This document shows, one piece after another, positions 55,338-64,000 of a stretch of 64,000 bases of DNA; within the stretch, counting starts at the first letter, position 1; each line of letters starts with the position of its first letter. A model generated the notes under the pieces. That model ran no database searches. It was given only the letters and a program-made list of their open reading frames with translations, and was not told the origin of the DNA. Position numbers and translations under genes: made by a program. The stretch comes from JAAFHB01 sp942493325 (lineage in GTDB: Bacteria > Bacteroidota > Bacteroidia > Bacteroidales > Prolixibacteraceae). The stretch lies in assembly GCA_942493325.1 (NCBI GenBank), contig OW818689.1, forward strand, positions 1,240,001-1,304,000, read 5' to 3'.

Positions 55338-56009
55338 ATGAAAAAATATCTAATACTGTTGCTGATTACAGGTTGCTCTTTAGGTGCATTTGCACAACCA
55401 AAGGATTTTAAAACGGAACTTTACATCGGCGCCAAAGGGGGAATGACTTTCTCAAAGGTGAGATTTTACCCAAATGTCATTGAATCATTCCAGCAGGCAA
55501 ATACCGGCGGACTGATATTCCGGCTTATTTCCGAACCACATATCGGGTTCCAGGTGGAGGTTAATTATACCCAGAAGGGGTGGAAGGAAGATTCAATCGG
55601 ATATTCGCGCCTGCTTAATTATGTTAGCGTTCCGATTATGACGCACGTAAACCTCGGAGATAAGGCATTCAGATTTACACTCAACCTTGGACCGGAAGTC
55701 GCCTATATGATTTCAGAGGAAGAAAAATTCGAAAAAGAGGTCGTCGTAAATCCGGGTGATGAAGTATACCGCACCTATTTCGGGAAACCTGCCGATACGA
55801 CAATGGATTTCCTTTTTACAGCAGGTATCGGGATGGAATACCACCTGAAAAAAGGAGGTGCAATCGCCCTCGAAGGACGCGCGTACTATAGTCTGCCCAA
55901 TCTTTTTAATCCTGACAATTATCCCTATAAGGTCTCCCAGAGTAACGGCGCCCAGGTCACACTATCCTACCTGTTTCAGTTTAACAGGAAAAAGAAAGCG
56001 GGGAAGTAA
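55338..56009 (+). CDS. PorT-like outer-membrane beta-barrel protein
   Basis: 223 residues with a signal peptide ending GAFAQ (about residue 19). The mature part follows the OMP_b-brl_2/PorT pattern: LYIGAKGGMTFSKVRFYP, GLIFRLISEPHIGFQVEVNY, QKGWKE, LNYVSVPIMTHVNLGDKAFR, FTLNLGPEVAYMIS, and a last strand GAQVTLSYLFQF. About eight strands. PorT itself is a T9SS component, but many relatives are unrelated in function, so a secretion role is not claimed. It has its own terminator. Confidence 0.82.
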   Translation: MKKYLILLLITGCSLGAFAQPKDFKTELYIGAKGGMTFSKVRFYPNVIESFQQANTGGLIFRLISEPHIGFQVEVNYTQKGWKEDSIGYSRLLNYVSVPIMTHVNLGDKAFRFTLNLGPEVAYMISEEEKFEKEVVVNPGDEVYRTYFGKPADTTMDFLFTAGIGMEYHLKKGGAIALEGRAYYSLPNLFNPDNYPYKVSQSNGAQVTLSYLFQFNRKKKAGK

Positions 56010-56056
56010 TAGTGAAGGCTTGACTCTTCAGGATTTGAACTGTCAAGCCTTCACTA
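56010..56056 (+). terminator. Strong hairpin after the PorT-like gene
   Basis: 15-bp perfect stem (arms AGTGAAGGCTTGAC / GTCAAGCCTTCACT plus an outer T:A), starting at the base after the stop codon. No clean T-run follows. The loop contains GATTTGAAC, also present in the hairpin repeat at 25692. Confidence 0.65.
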
Positions 56057-56094
56057 ATCATGACATACATCTTTGCTTATCCTCAATTCTGATT

Positions 56095-56190
56095 CAACCC
56101 ACTTCGGGGTTGGAGTTGCCTTTCATTCATTTTCCCCCAGTTCCGCAGGCTACACTGGGGGTCATTCAAATTTAACCACTTCGTGGTAAA
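56095..56190. repeat. Cluster of three short hairpins
   Basis: CAACCC-ACTTCG-GGGTTG, then CCCCCAGT / ACTGGGGG with a 12-nt loop, then ACCAC-TTC-GTGGT, within 96 bp. This resembles dispersed multi-hairpin repeats recalled from other Bacteroidota genomes. The remaining 343-bp gap has no gene. Confidence 0.5.
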
Positions 56191-56302
56191 AAGTTATTTG
56201 CTCAAACTTTAAATCTACACCTTTAAGCCAGTTACAAATACCAGGATCTCTTACGTAAGTGGCATCGCATCAGGTTTATAAATACACAAAATCAAATGAA
56301 CT

Positions 56303-56335
56303 AAAAAATAAAAGGCGACCAAACCGGCCGCCTTT
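56303..56335 (-). terminator. Rho-independent terminator for the serC-DUF1015 unit
   Basis: On the minus strand the stem AAAGGCG / CGCCTTT (one internal mismatch, GG/CC continuing) is followed by TATTTTTTAG. It lies 18 bp beyond the DUF1015 stop codon. Confidence 0.8.
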
Positions 56336-56352
56336 GTATTTGCATTGTAAGG

Positions 56353-57600
56353 TTATTCCAGTTCATGAACCACCAATCCTGACCTGAGTTTTGGCTCAAA
56401 CCAGGTTGTTTTGGGTGGCATGATATTTCCTGAATCAGCAATATCGATCAGTTGTTTCATCGAAACGGGATAAAGGGCGAAAGCCACTTTCATATTGCCT
56501 GAATCGACCCGGGTCTTTAATTCTCCAAGACCACGGATACCGCCGATAAAATCGACCCGCGTATCGGTTCGCAGATCTTTTATTCCCAATACCTTATCTA
56601 AAATAAGACTTGAAAGGATCGTGACATCCAGCACTCCAATCGGGTCATTATCGTTGTAACGGCCCTGTTTGGCGACCAGTTTATACCACTCACCTTCGAG
56701 ATACATACTAAAGGTATGCAGCTGATCGGGTTTGTAAATTTCAGTACCTGCCTTTTCAATTTCGAAATCTTCACCAATTCTGGCAATCAATTCGTCAGTC
56801 GTGAGTCCGTTGGTATCTTTGACTGTACGATTGTAATCAATGATTTTTAACTGATTATCGGGAAAATGAACGGCCAGGAAAAAGTTATATTCCTCGTCAC
56901 CCGTATGATTGGGATTTTTGGCCCGCTTTTCCTTTCCGACCAGTGCCGCTGCAGCAGTCCGGTGATGACCATCGGCAACATAGGTAGCCGGGATTTCGCC
57001 GAAAAGTTTTACGATCGTGGCAATGGTTTGTTCATCGCCGATATGCCAGAAATGGTGTCCGAAACCATCATCTGCCACAAAATCGTAAACAGGTGCCTGA
57101 GTAGCGACAATATTTGCTACAATATCATCCAGTTCTTTGACGGCAGGATAGGCAAAAAATACGGGCTCCATATTGGCGTTGGTAATCCGGACATGTTTCA
57201 TCCGGTCTTCTTCCTTGTCGCTGCGGGTTAATTCGTGTTTCCTGATTACCCCGTTCAGATAGTCATCAACCGAAGCACAACCCACCATTCCATATTGGGT
57301 TCTGCCGTCCATGGTCTGGGCGTAGATATAGAGTGATTCTTTCGAATCCTTAACCAGCCAGCCTTGTTTGCGCCAGAGATCCAGATTTTGGGCTGCTTTC
57401 TGATACACCGGCTCCGTGTGTTCATCAGTGCCGGACGGAAAATCAATTTCCGGTTTAATAATGTGTAACAGTGAATAAGGATTTCCGTCAGCCTCGATGC
57501 GGGCTTCTTCCGAATTGAGCACATCGTAAGGCCGGGAAGCAACTTTTGCGGCCAGTTCAACAGGAGGCCTGAGTCCTTTAAAAGGTTTTAAAACTGCCAT
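56353..57600 (-). CDS. DUF1015 family protein
   Basis: 415 residues of the DUF1015 family: LKPFKGLRPPVELAAKVASR, then PYDVLNSEEAR at the N-terminus, ADGHHRTAAAALVGKEKR in the middle (a ParB/Srx-like nucleotidase-type motif with a His pair), and KTTWFEPKLRSGLVVHE at the end. The enzymatic activity is not established to my knowledge. It begins 3 bp after the serC stop, so it is translationally linked to serine synthesis; a repair or kinase-like role in that pathway is conceivable (inference). A strong terminator closes the unit. Confidence 0.88.
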   Translation of the reverse strand: MAVLKPFKGLRPPVELAAKVASRPYDVLNSEEARIEADGNPYSLLHIIKPEIDFPSGTDEHTEPVYQKAAQNLDLWRKQGWLVKDSKESLYIYAQTMDGRTQYGMVGCASVDDYLNGVIRKHELTRSDKEEDRMKHVRITNANMEPVFFAYPAVKELDDIVANIVATQAPVYDFVADDGFGHHFWHIGDEQTIATIVKLFGEIPATYVADGHHRTAAAALVGKEKRAKNPNHTGDEEYNFFLAVHFPDNQLKIIDYNRTVKDTNGLTTDELIARIGEDFEIEKAGTEIYKPDQLHTFSMYLEGEWYKLVAKQGRYNDNDPIGVLDVTILSSLILDKVLGIKDLRTDTRVDFIGGIRGLGELKTRVDSGNMKVAFALYPVSMKQLIDIADSGNIMPPKTTWFEPKLRSGLVVHELE

Positions 57601-57603
57601 AAT

Positions 57604-58674
57604 TTAATTTTGTGCTTCAAATTCTTTCATCGCCTCAACCAATACCGCCACACTTTCGATTGGCATGGCATTGTAGATCGAAGCCCTGAATCCGCCAACG
57701 CTGCGATGACCTTCAATACCAAGGATATTTAATTCTTTGGCTCTTGTAAGGAACGCCTTTTCAAGGTGAGCGTATTCAGGAGACATCACAAATGTGACAT
57801 TCATGCGTGAACGATCTTCAGGATCGGGAACCGGACATGTGAACAGTTTATTGCGGTCAATCTCATCATAAAGCAATTTAGCCTTTGCGATGTTTTTTAC
57901 CTCCATGGCCTTGATTCCGCCGTTATCCTTGAGCCATATTAAGGTCTGAAGAGCAGCAAATACAGATAAACAAGGCGGAGTGTTAAACATCGATTCCTTT
58001 TCGATGTGAGTCATATAATTAATCATCGTAGGAATCGGTCTGCCTGACTTGCCAAGTGCATCTTTACGCACAATCACCAGGGTTACCCCGGCAGGAGCCA
58101 GATTTTTCTGTGCACCGGCATAAATGAGGTCATATTTTGAGATATCGATCGGACGGCTGAATATATCGGAGGACATGTCGGCCACCAACATTACAGGAGA
58201 ATCAATATCTTTATAAATCTGTGTTCCAAATATGGTATTATTCGATGTAATATGAAGATAATCAATATCTGTAGGAATCTCCACATTTTTAGGAATGTAG
58301 TTGTAATTTTTGTCCTTTGATGAGGCAACTTCAACAACTTCACCGAAAAATTTAGCCTCTTTAATGGCATTGGCAGCCCAGACACCGGTATTGTAATAGC
58401 CGGCCTTTTTCTTCATCAGGTTATAGGGAACCATAAAGAACTGAGAACTTGCACCACCCTGAAGAAACAGCACTTCATAACCTTCGGGTACTTCAAGCAA
58501 CTCTTTCACAAGCGCGATAGCCTGATCCATTACTGCAACAAACTCTTTACTACGGTGCGAGACCTCCATTACCGAAAGGGATGTACCTGCAAAATTAAGG
58601 ATTGCTTCAGCAGTTTTCTGAATGGTAAACTCCGGAAGAATGGATGGGCCTGCGTAAAAATTGTGCTTTTTCAT
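57604..58674 (-). CDS. serC: Phosphoserine aminotransferase
   Basis: 356-residue class V aminotransferase converting 3-phosphohydroxypyruvate and glutamate to phosphoserine. Typical SerC opening NFYAGPSILPEFTIQKTAEA, PLP contacts GGASSQFFMVPYNL and NTGVWAANAIKEAK, Schiff-base lysine Lys190 in LIYAGAQKNLAPAG, and the C-terminal GHRSVGGFRASIYNAMP. Length and motifs are those of the bacterial enzyme. It sits between gcvT (169 bp upstream) and the DUF1015 gene (3 bp downstream), a serine/glycine one-carbon neighbourhood. serA and serB are not in the window. Confidence 0.95.
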   Translation of the reverse strand: MKKHNFYAGPSILPEFTIQKTAEAILNFAGTSLSVMEVSHRSKEFVAVMDQAIALVKELLEVPEGYEVLFLQGGASSQFFMVPYNLMKKKAGYYNTGVWAANAIKEAKFFGEVVEVASSKDKNYNYIPKNVEIPTDIDYLHITSNNTIFGTQIYKDIDSPVMLVADMSSDIFSRPIDISKYDLIYAGAQKNLAPAGVTLVIVRKDALGKSGRPIPTMINYMTHIEKESMFNTPPCLSVFAALQTLIWLKDNGGIKAMEVKNIAKAKLLYDEIDRNKLFTCPVPDPEDRSRMNVTFVMSPEYAHLEKAFLTRAKELNILGIEGHRSVGGFRASIYNAMPIESVAVLVEAMKEFEAQN

Positions 58675-58843
58675 TTAGAAGGAATTAATATTGATAAAAT
58701 GTATAAGTAGTTATAAATGTGTTTTCCGGTTAAATCGAAACAAGTAAATTTTGTTTCCCTTTTGGCAAAATTAACACTTTTGACAGAAACATGACAAAAA
58801 TCAAGTTCAAATAAAAAGAATTAGCTAATTCTTAACATGAAGA

Positions 58844-59932
58844 TCAGGACTGTATAAACGGCATTTTAACGACTTTTGCCTTGAGTCGTTTACCGCGCAA
58901 TGGTATGTAAATCTCTGATCCTAATGCGCTGAATTCGCTATTGATATAGCCCATTCCAATGCCTTTCCCAAGTACCGGTGATTGTGTTCCCGAAGTAACC
59001 ACTCCGATCACTGATCCTTCAGCATCCACAATCTCGTATCCATGTCGCGGAATTCCACGGTCGATCATTTCAAATCCCCTTAATTTTTTTGTTACCCCTT
59101 CGTTTTTCTGCTTCAGAAAAAGATCTTTATCGATAAACTCCTTTGCTGGTGTAAACTTCGTAACCCAGCCCAGACCGGCTTCGATTGGTGAGGTAGTATC
59201 ATCAATGTCATTTCCATAAAGACAATAACCCATTTCGAGTCGAAGGGTATCGCGTGCACCAAGTCCGATAGGTTTAATTCCGTCTTCTTTCCCTGCCTCA
59301 AAAATCGCATTCCAGATTGTTTCGGCATATTGGTTTAAAAAATAGAGTTCGAAACCACCTGCACCCGTGTACCCTGTTGCCGATATAATAACATCATCAA
59401 CACCTGCAAAGCGGCCAACTTTAAATGTGTAATACTTAATTTCTGCAAGATTGGTATCGGTCAGTTTCTGTAAAATCTTCAACGCCTTCGGACCCTGAAC
59501 AGCTAACTGGCTGATTTTATCCGATGCATTCTCCAATTGTACACCCATATCATTTTGAGATACCAGCCACTCCCAGTCTTTCTGAATGTTTGACGCATTG
59601 ACAACGAGCATATACTTCTGAGGTTCGAAATAATAAACCAGTAGATCGTCGACTATTCCGCCTTTCCCGTTAGGAAAACAGGAGTATTGCGCCTGTCCCT
59701 GCTGCAGAACGGAAGCGTCATTGGTGGTCACCTTCTGGATAAACTTCAATGCTTCAGGACCTTTAACCCAAATCTCCCCCATATGCGACACATCAAAAAC
59801 CCCGGCATCCTTGCGCACAGTCATGTGTTCATCGTTAATACCTGAATATTCAACCGGCATTTCAAAACCGGCAAATTCCACAATCTTCGCATTACAGCGC
59901 TTGTGAATTTCGTAAAAAGGTGTCCTTATCAT
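58844..59932 (-). CDS. gcvT: Glycine cleavage system aminomethyltransferase (T-protein)
   Basis: 362 residues covering the full T-protein: MPVEYSGINDEHMTVRKDAG, VFDVSHMGEIWVKGPEALKF at the N-terminus, the folate-binding YTGAGGFELYF and GLGARDTLRLEMGYCLYGND, and GVVTSGTQSPVLGKGIGMGY in the C-terminal barrel. It transfers the methylene group of glycine from lipoyl-H protein to tetrahydrofolate. The other glycine-cleavage genes (gcvP, gcvH) are not nearby. Placement before serC suggests coordinated serine-glycine metabolism. It is divergent from the Hpt-domain gene. Confidence 0.95.
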   Translation of the reverse strand: MIRTPFYEIHKRCNAKIVEFAGFEMPVEYSGINDEHMTVRKDAGVFDVSHMGEIWVKGPEALKFIQKVTTNDASVLQQGQAQYSCFPNGKGGIVDDLLVYYFEPQKYMLVVNASNIQKDWEWLVSQNDMGVQLENASDKISQLAVQGPKALKILQKLTDTNLAEIKYYTFKVGRFAGVDDVIISATGYTGAGGFELYFLNQYAETIWNAIFEAGKEDGIKPIGLGARDTLRLEMGYCLYGNDIDDTTSPIEAGLGWVTKFTPAKEFIDKDLFLKQKNEGVTKKLRGFEMIDRGIPRHGYEIVDAEGSVIGVVTSGTQSPVLGKGIGMGYINSEFSALGSEIYIPLRGKRLKAKVVKMPFIQS

Positions 59933-60075
59933 CTTATTGTTATTTAGTTTTTTTCTATTTGCAAAGCTAAATAATTCAGAGGGAGTAAAAGCTGAAAAAT
60001 CTCACTTCGGTTATAATAATAATTGCTAATTTTGGATCTGTTAACTGGAGATTCTTAATAAAATCCTTAAAATTT

Positions 60076-60423
60076 ATGGCATTAACAAATTTGAAATACT
60101 TGCGGGATATCACAGAAGGCGATAATGAGTCTATGCGCGAAATTATTACTCTTTTTATTGAACAGGTTCCGGAATTCATCAGCAATCTAAAAAAACACCT
60201 TGCTGAACAGAACTATACGGCACTGGGAAATGAAGCTCATAAAGCCAAATCATCCGTAATGATATTGGGAATGACAAATCTTGGCCAGGATTTAAAATCG
60301 CTTCAGCTTGCCACCATTAGCAAAACAAAAACAGAAACATACGCAGGACATGTAGATAGATTTGAAAATCAATGCCTTATTGCTGTCGAAGAACTTAAAA
60401 AGGTGCTTTCCGAAATGGATTAA
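60076..60423 (+). CDS. Stand-alone Hpt phosphotransfer protein
   Basis: 115-residue four-helix histidine phosphotransfer domain. The phosphorylated residue is His55 in GNEAHKAKSSVMILGM, matching the Hpt pattern HxLKGSSxxxG. The start ATG gives MALTNLKYLRDITEGDNES, typical of a free-standing Hpt. It would shuttle phosphate between a hybrid kinase and a response regulator, neither of which is adjacent. It converges with the hydrolase gene, leaving 5 bp. Confidence 0.85.
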   Translation: MALTNLKYLRDITEGDNESMREIITLFIEQVPEFISNLKKHLAEQNYTALGNEAHKAKSSVMILGMTNLGQDLKSLQLATISKTKTETYAGHVDRFENQCLIAVEELKKVLSEMD

Positions 60424-60428
60424 ACTGG

Positions 60429-61436
60429 TTACTTAGGCTCCAATTTCAAAACCTGTTCAGCAAATTCAAATGTTGCCTTTTCCACCTCACCTACACTTTT
60501 CGAAGTGAGGGAACATGCAATAACATGTCCTCCTGCCTCCGGAAAAGCTTGTGACCTCTTCATGGCATCGGGTGTTGATACCTGCGTGAACATTTCCAAT
60601 GCCGCTTTTACGTCAACAGTCTGATCCTGGTTCTGCTCATCCCTGTAATAATATCCCAGAAACAACGGGCATTTCACCTTCACAAAAACATCGTCCTTCA
60701 TGGTTACATCCAGCAATTGCTGGAGAAATACGGGACCTTCGGCTCTATACCTGCAATACCAGTATTTACAGATTTCACCTTTTGGATCCTCTTCCGAGGT
60801 TCTGAAATTACCTCCGAAATTTAACCTTGCAATCTGCAGTCCCCACGGTTTTGACATTAGGAATGATGCCTTGTTTTTAATCTTAATATTCGGGGAATAG
60901 AGTACAAGGGCATGAACCATTTCAGGAAAATCGGCCGCCAGCTTCAATGCCAGTGTTCCTCCGGTGGAGGTCCCCATTATAATGACCTTTTTGCCTAATT
61001 GTCCGGCGATCACCAAAGCCTGCTTTGCCGACTCGTAAAGACGGTAGGGCGTCATATCTATCAAAGGATTTTCAGTAACCAAACCATGGGCGGCAAGGCG
61101 GGCCAGATACGCATTGCAACCGTACCTTTTCGGGAATGATTCGTTTACCGGGTAACCTTCCATTCGGCTGGCAGAAAAACCATGAAGGTAAAGCAGAACA
61201 AATTCGGTTGGCTCGTGAACGGAATCATTGGCCCAAATAATTTTTGCTTCATTACCCGGACGGACTTTTTCAAGCGCTTCCAACTTTGCGACATAATTGC
61301 CGATATCTCCGGAAATAGCAGGTAATTCTGAATTTATTTGGGGATCAGGCATTACAGGTCCCGCAAAATAAGTGACCAGTGGCAGAATCACAACGGCAGA
61401 AATAATTTTTATCGCTTTCATCTTATTCGCTTTCAT
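60429..61436 (-). CDS. Alpha/beta hydrolase (esterase-like), exported or membrane-anchored
   Basis: 335 residues. The N-terminal hydrophobic segment (about 8-26) is a signal peptide or anchor; a second ATG at codon 6 is equally possible. The fold is alpha/beta hydrolase: oxyanion-side LLYLHGFSASRMEG, nucleophile elbow GTSTGG with Ser157, and a likely catalytic histidine in PEAGGHVIAC near the C-terminus. The aspartate cannot be assigned with certainty. Such proteins hydrolyse carboxyl esters or acyl groups; the substrate is unknown. Confidence 0.82.
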   Translation of the reverse strand: MKANKMKAIKIISAVVILPLVTYFAGPVMPDPQINSELPAISGDIGNYVAKLEALEKVRPGNEAKIIWANDSVHEPTEFVLLYLHGFSASRMEGYPVNESFPKRYGCNAYLARLAAHGLVTENPLIDMTPYRLYESAKQALVIAGQLGKKVIIMGTSTGGTLALKLAADFPEMVHALVLYSPNIKIKNKASFLMSKPWGLQIARLNFGGNFRTSEEDPKGEICKYWYCRYRAEGPVFLQQLLDVTMKDDVFVKVKCPLFLGYYYRDEQNQDQTVDVKAALEMFTQVSTPDAMKRSQAFPEAGGHVIACSLTSKSVGEVEKATFEFAEQVLKLEPK

Positions 61437-61495
61437 CCGAAAATATCGTTATTAAATAATTGATTTTTTTGCAGGTAATGTTTCAACGCAGCCCC

Positions 61496-64000
61496 TTATT
61501 TCCCCAGCCGGATTACCGCAGTTCTCTTCCGGCCATCCATTAAAATTTCAAGTTCATCTTTAAATCTGACATGTTTTACGTACTTTCCCTGCCAGACCAG
61601 TTCCTGCTGTTCCAATAGTTCAAATTTTACAAAATCAGTACTTTTAATATCGGGAACCGAAAAATATCCAACATTCATGGAGGTCACATTGTGGAAAAAA
61701 TGAGAGCCGAGTGAGGCATCAAGCGGGAAATGAGGTAATCCTATCTCTACAATCACCTTGGCATTGTTGATATGGGCCCAGTTTACAGGAATACCCGTAT
61801 ATTCATCCCTGGTTCCCCAGCGTCCCGGCCCGATCAGGACATACTGTTTGTTTACAGTATTAAATGCTTTGTTGATCATGGCAATCTCCTCGGCAATTTC
61901 ACGGGTATGGGTTCTGTCGAATCTATCTACGTCAACATAAACAATATCTTTTATACCGTCTATTCTCCCGTTTCCCATCCCTTTTGTCGACAATAACAAC
62001 AGGTTGGAGCTATCGAGCGAACCGAGTTCAATTTCAATATCGGCTTCACGTCTGATCAAAGGTTTCAGTTGAAGCAGGTAAAACGTTGGCCATCCATTCT
62101 CGCCGGCATTGAGGTCGATCGCAAATTCCATCTCAACGGGTGAACCCATGGCCTGCTTAAAGAGCTTCATCAGCAAAATCAACGTATCTGAAAGCGGAAT
62201 ATGCTGATATTCAAGAATATTGGCAAAGTTTATTACGCGTGTTCCGGGCATAGCAATCCCGGGAGTAATATAATCATTCTCAATACTATAAGTCGAAGCA
62301 CAATGCTCTAGTATTCCATCTTTCTCGGCTTCGGCTATTTTATATTTCTTTATGGCCGCCATTTCTCCTTCCACTAAGAGGTCAAAATGGTCGTTGGTCA
62401 AATCTATGGCATAAAACTGTCGTTGTGAATCCCTGATCTGGTCCTGGATTGAATTATTATTTAATGCGGGATATTTCGGAGAAAACCGAAAAGCCTTTTC
62501 GCCGCCAACCACAGCCTGTCCGAGTCCGACTGCCATAACTGCAAAACCATCATCGGGCTCCATATAAGAGTAAGGATAATAATTGTACGACTGAGCGACT
62601 CCGCTGATATCGATATAAAATTTTTGATTATGCTCATGACCCACAACCGGCTGCAGAATTATCGCCATTTTTTCCTCCTCAATCTTATAATTGATCGCGT
62701 TAAAATAGGCTCGTGCATCATCGCTGAATACTGAAGCATAGACCAGTTTAACAGCGGTCCGGAGTTGTTCGAAGCGTACATTTTCATCCGGATGGTTATT
62801 GGGGATCAGGTAGGTGGCATAGACACCGGAAAAAGGACGCAACAGTGAATCCTCGAAGAGGCCTGAAGATCTTACCGCCAATGGCTGCTTCACCTTCCGT
62901 ACATATTGCATGAGCCTATCCTTCAGTGAATTGCTTAAGTTTGCATTCATAAAGGCCTCCTTCACCTTTTTATAATCGGTCTGATGGTACGCAACATCAA
63001 ACAGATCATTGGAATCAAGAAACTTATCAAACTCAATCGCCCCGATAATCGCAGTAGCCGGCATCCTGATATTGATACCTGGCATTAACGATTTCATGTC
63101 GATATTTTCAAGCATGTTGCACATAAATGCCATACCTCTCCCCTTTCCCCCCAGTGATCCGGGTCCCATACCAACAATGTAGCGATTACCACAAACCAGT
63201 AACGGATCGAAATTAATGATCCTGCCGCGATTTTTTTTCTCCTTCACGTCAGCAAATACTCCGAGACATATCTCCCGGATTTTTGCAGGATCATCAAACT
63301 CCTCAGTTTTGAAAGGAATTAACCTTTCTGCGATATTAATTTCGCCGCGGGCCATAAGCCATGTAGAGAAATCGTTTGACCTTCCATGGAAGACAAACGA
63401 TTCCACGGGGATTTTCATAAGTTGTTCTTCAAATTCATGGAAGTTTCTTGCAATACCAATAGGGTTTCCGCTGCCATCACGAAAGATAAAATCACCAAAT
63501 CCAAGATTTTTATTAATGAACTTACTGATATCATGACTAAGGCTATCGGAATTTTTATTAATAAACCCGGCCTGGATCTGGTCTGCCCGGGATGAATTCG
63601 AAACATCGTGCGACTGTAATAATAAGGGGATCGGATAACGGAGGTTTTGTTTGACAAATTTCAACAGTTCAATGCCTGCATCTTCGTCATTGATTCCGTT
63701 TCGCGAAAATTTCACGTCCGAAATTACGCACAAAAGATAGTCCTTATATTCGTGAATTACCTGCAATGCATCTTCATAGGTGCTTACTAACAAAACTTTA
63801 GGACGCGCCCTGTATTTGAATATCTTATGAAGTTCATCGGTCGATTCGTCCGAAACCAATGCCTGGGTCTGGGTCATCACACTGGCAAAAAGCAAAGGCA
63901 GATATCGCGAATAATATTTTATTGAATCTTCAACCAGCAAAATAATCCGCACCCCTCCGAGTCGGGTATCTTTGGCTACATTTTTTTTGTCCTCAATGTA
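61496..64000 (-). CDS. PEP/pyruvate-binding (PPDK N-terminal-like) protein with receiver-like N-terminus, 5' truncated
   Basis: At least 834 residues; the frame remains open to the right edge (YIEDKKNVAKDTRLGGVRII), so the start lies outside the window. The first part seems receiver-like: IILLVEDS with acidic residues, then VISDVKFSRNG as the phosphoacceptor-type strand. From about residue 275 the PEP/pyruvate-binding ATP-grasp domain follows: GGKGRGMAFM, QPLAVRSSGLFEDSLLRPFSGVYATYL and ILQPVVGHEH. The C-terminal part has GPGRWGTRDEYTGIPVNWAH and MEFAIDLN. The phosphohistidine swivelling domain and PEP-synthase barrel are absent, so it is not a PEP synthase or PPDK. A nucleotide-dependent signalling or phosphotransfer role is inference. 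Confidence 0.8.
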   Translation of the reverse strand, partial: YIEDKKNVAKDTRLGGVRIILLVEDSIKYYSRYLPLLFASVMTQTQALVSDESTDELHKIFKYRARPKVLLVSTYEDALQVIHEYKDYLLCVISDVKFSRNGINDEDAGIELLKFVKQNLRYPIPLLLQSHDVSNSSRADQIQAGFINKNSDSLSHDISKFINKNLGFGDFIFRDGSGNPIGIARNFHEFEEQLMKIPVESFVFHGRSNDFSTWLMARGEINIAERLIPFKTEEFDDPAKIREICLGVFADVKEKKNRGRIINFDPLLVCGNRYIVGMGPGSLGGKGRGMAFMCNMLENIDMKSLMPGINIRMPATAIIGAIEFDKFLDSNDLFDVAYHQTDYKKVKEAFMNANLSNSLKDRLMQYVRKVKQPLAVRSSGLFEDSLLRPFSGVYATYLIPNNHPDENVRFEQLRTAVKLVYASVFSDDARAYFNAINYKIEEEKMAIILQPVVGHEHNQKFYIDISGVAQSYNYYPYSYMEPDDGFAVMAVGLGQAVVGGEKAFRFSPKYPALNNNSIQDQIRDSQRQFYAIDLTNDHFDLLVEGEMAAIKKYKIAEAEKDGILEHCASTYSIENDYITPGIAMPGTRVINFANILEYQHIPLSDTLILLMKLFKQAMGSPVEMEFAIDLNAGENGWPTFYLLQLKPLIRREADIEIELGSLDSSNLLLLSTKGMGNGRIDGIKDIVYVDVDRFDRTHTREIAEEIAMINKAFNTVNKQYVLIGPGRWGTRDEYTGIPVNWAHINNAKVIVEIGLPHFPLDASLGSHFFHNVTSMNVGYFSVPDIKSTDFVKFELLEQQELVWQGKYVKHVRFKDELEILMDGRKRTAVIRLGK

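Noticed and set aside
55144..55341. 65-codon plus-strand frame before the PorT-like gene
   Set aside because: It runs through the palindromic repeat array and overlaps the next gene's start; no family resemblance.

Overview
The window looks like a chromosomal segment of a Bacteroidota bacterium, probably Bacteroidales/Marinilabiliales-like (inference). The signs are five giant proteins with the type IX secretion system (T9SS) type-B C-terminal domain, a PorP/SprF-like outer-membrane partner, several TAnnTTTG -7 promoter boxes, and weak Shine-Dalgarno sequences. No rRNA, tRNA, CRISPR array, integrase or intact insertion sequence was seen.

Layout. 1-5.1 kb: a six-gene thiol/sulfur redox operon (SQR-like flavoprotein, NapH-like ferredoxin, DsbD-like transporter, rhodanese-like protein, TlpA-like thioredoxin, DUF2892 protein) closed by a bidirectional terminator. 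5.1-17 kb: housekeeping genes (coiled-coil lipoprotein, YbiT-type ABC-F protein, nitroreductase, YafV-type amidase, acyltransferase, B3/B4 protein, TatD nuclease, ElbB, AEC transporter, YeeE/TsuA sulfur transporter, acyl-CoA dehydrogenase). 17.2-17.9 kb: a scar made of two genes that both lost their 5' ends, one of them a KdpE-like regulator. 18.0-25.8 kb: two tandem lipoproteins built from nine and ten copies of a 98-residue repeat with different C-terminal heads; the block is bracketed by two direct copies of a hairpin element of about 75 bp. 25.8-31.1 kb: AIM24 protein, DUF2007 protein, amino-acid permease, MATE transporter, HEAT-repeat protein behind a structured leader.

31.4-52.6 kb is the most striking part: a PorP/SprF-like protein facing a co-oriented run of five giant secreted PKD/Ig-repeat adhesins (1198-1692 residues). 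Three carry an IgGFc-binding-like N-terminal domain and two carry a C-type lectin domain with EPN and WND motifs. The two lectin genes are tandem duplicates at an offset of exactly 3939 bp. They are nearly identical for the last 918 residues but clearly diverged in the first 300 or so, so a homogenised stalk carries different tips.

52.6-64 kb: a dihydroorotate-dehydrogenase-like protein abutting the adhesin run, a YggS-type PLP protein, an apparently orphan HicB-like protein, a decayed IS200/RAYT-type transposase fragment with a palindromic repeat array, a beta-barrel protein, a glycine/serine cluster (gcvT, serC, DUF1015), an Hpt phosphotransfer protein, an esterase-like hydrolase, and a large PEP/pyruvate-binding protein running off the right edge. 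The leftmost and rightmost genes are cut by the window. All family calls were made by eye from translated sequence; no search was run.
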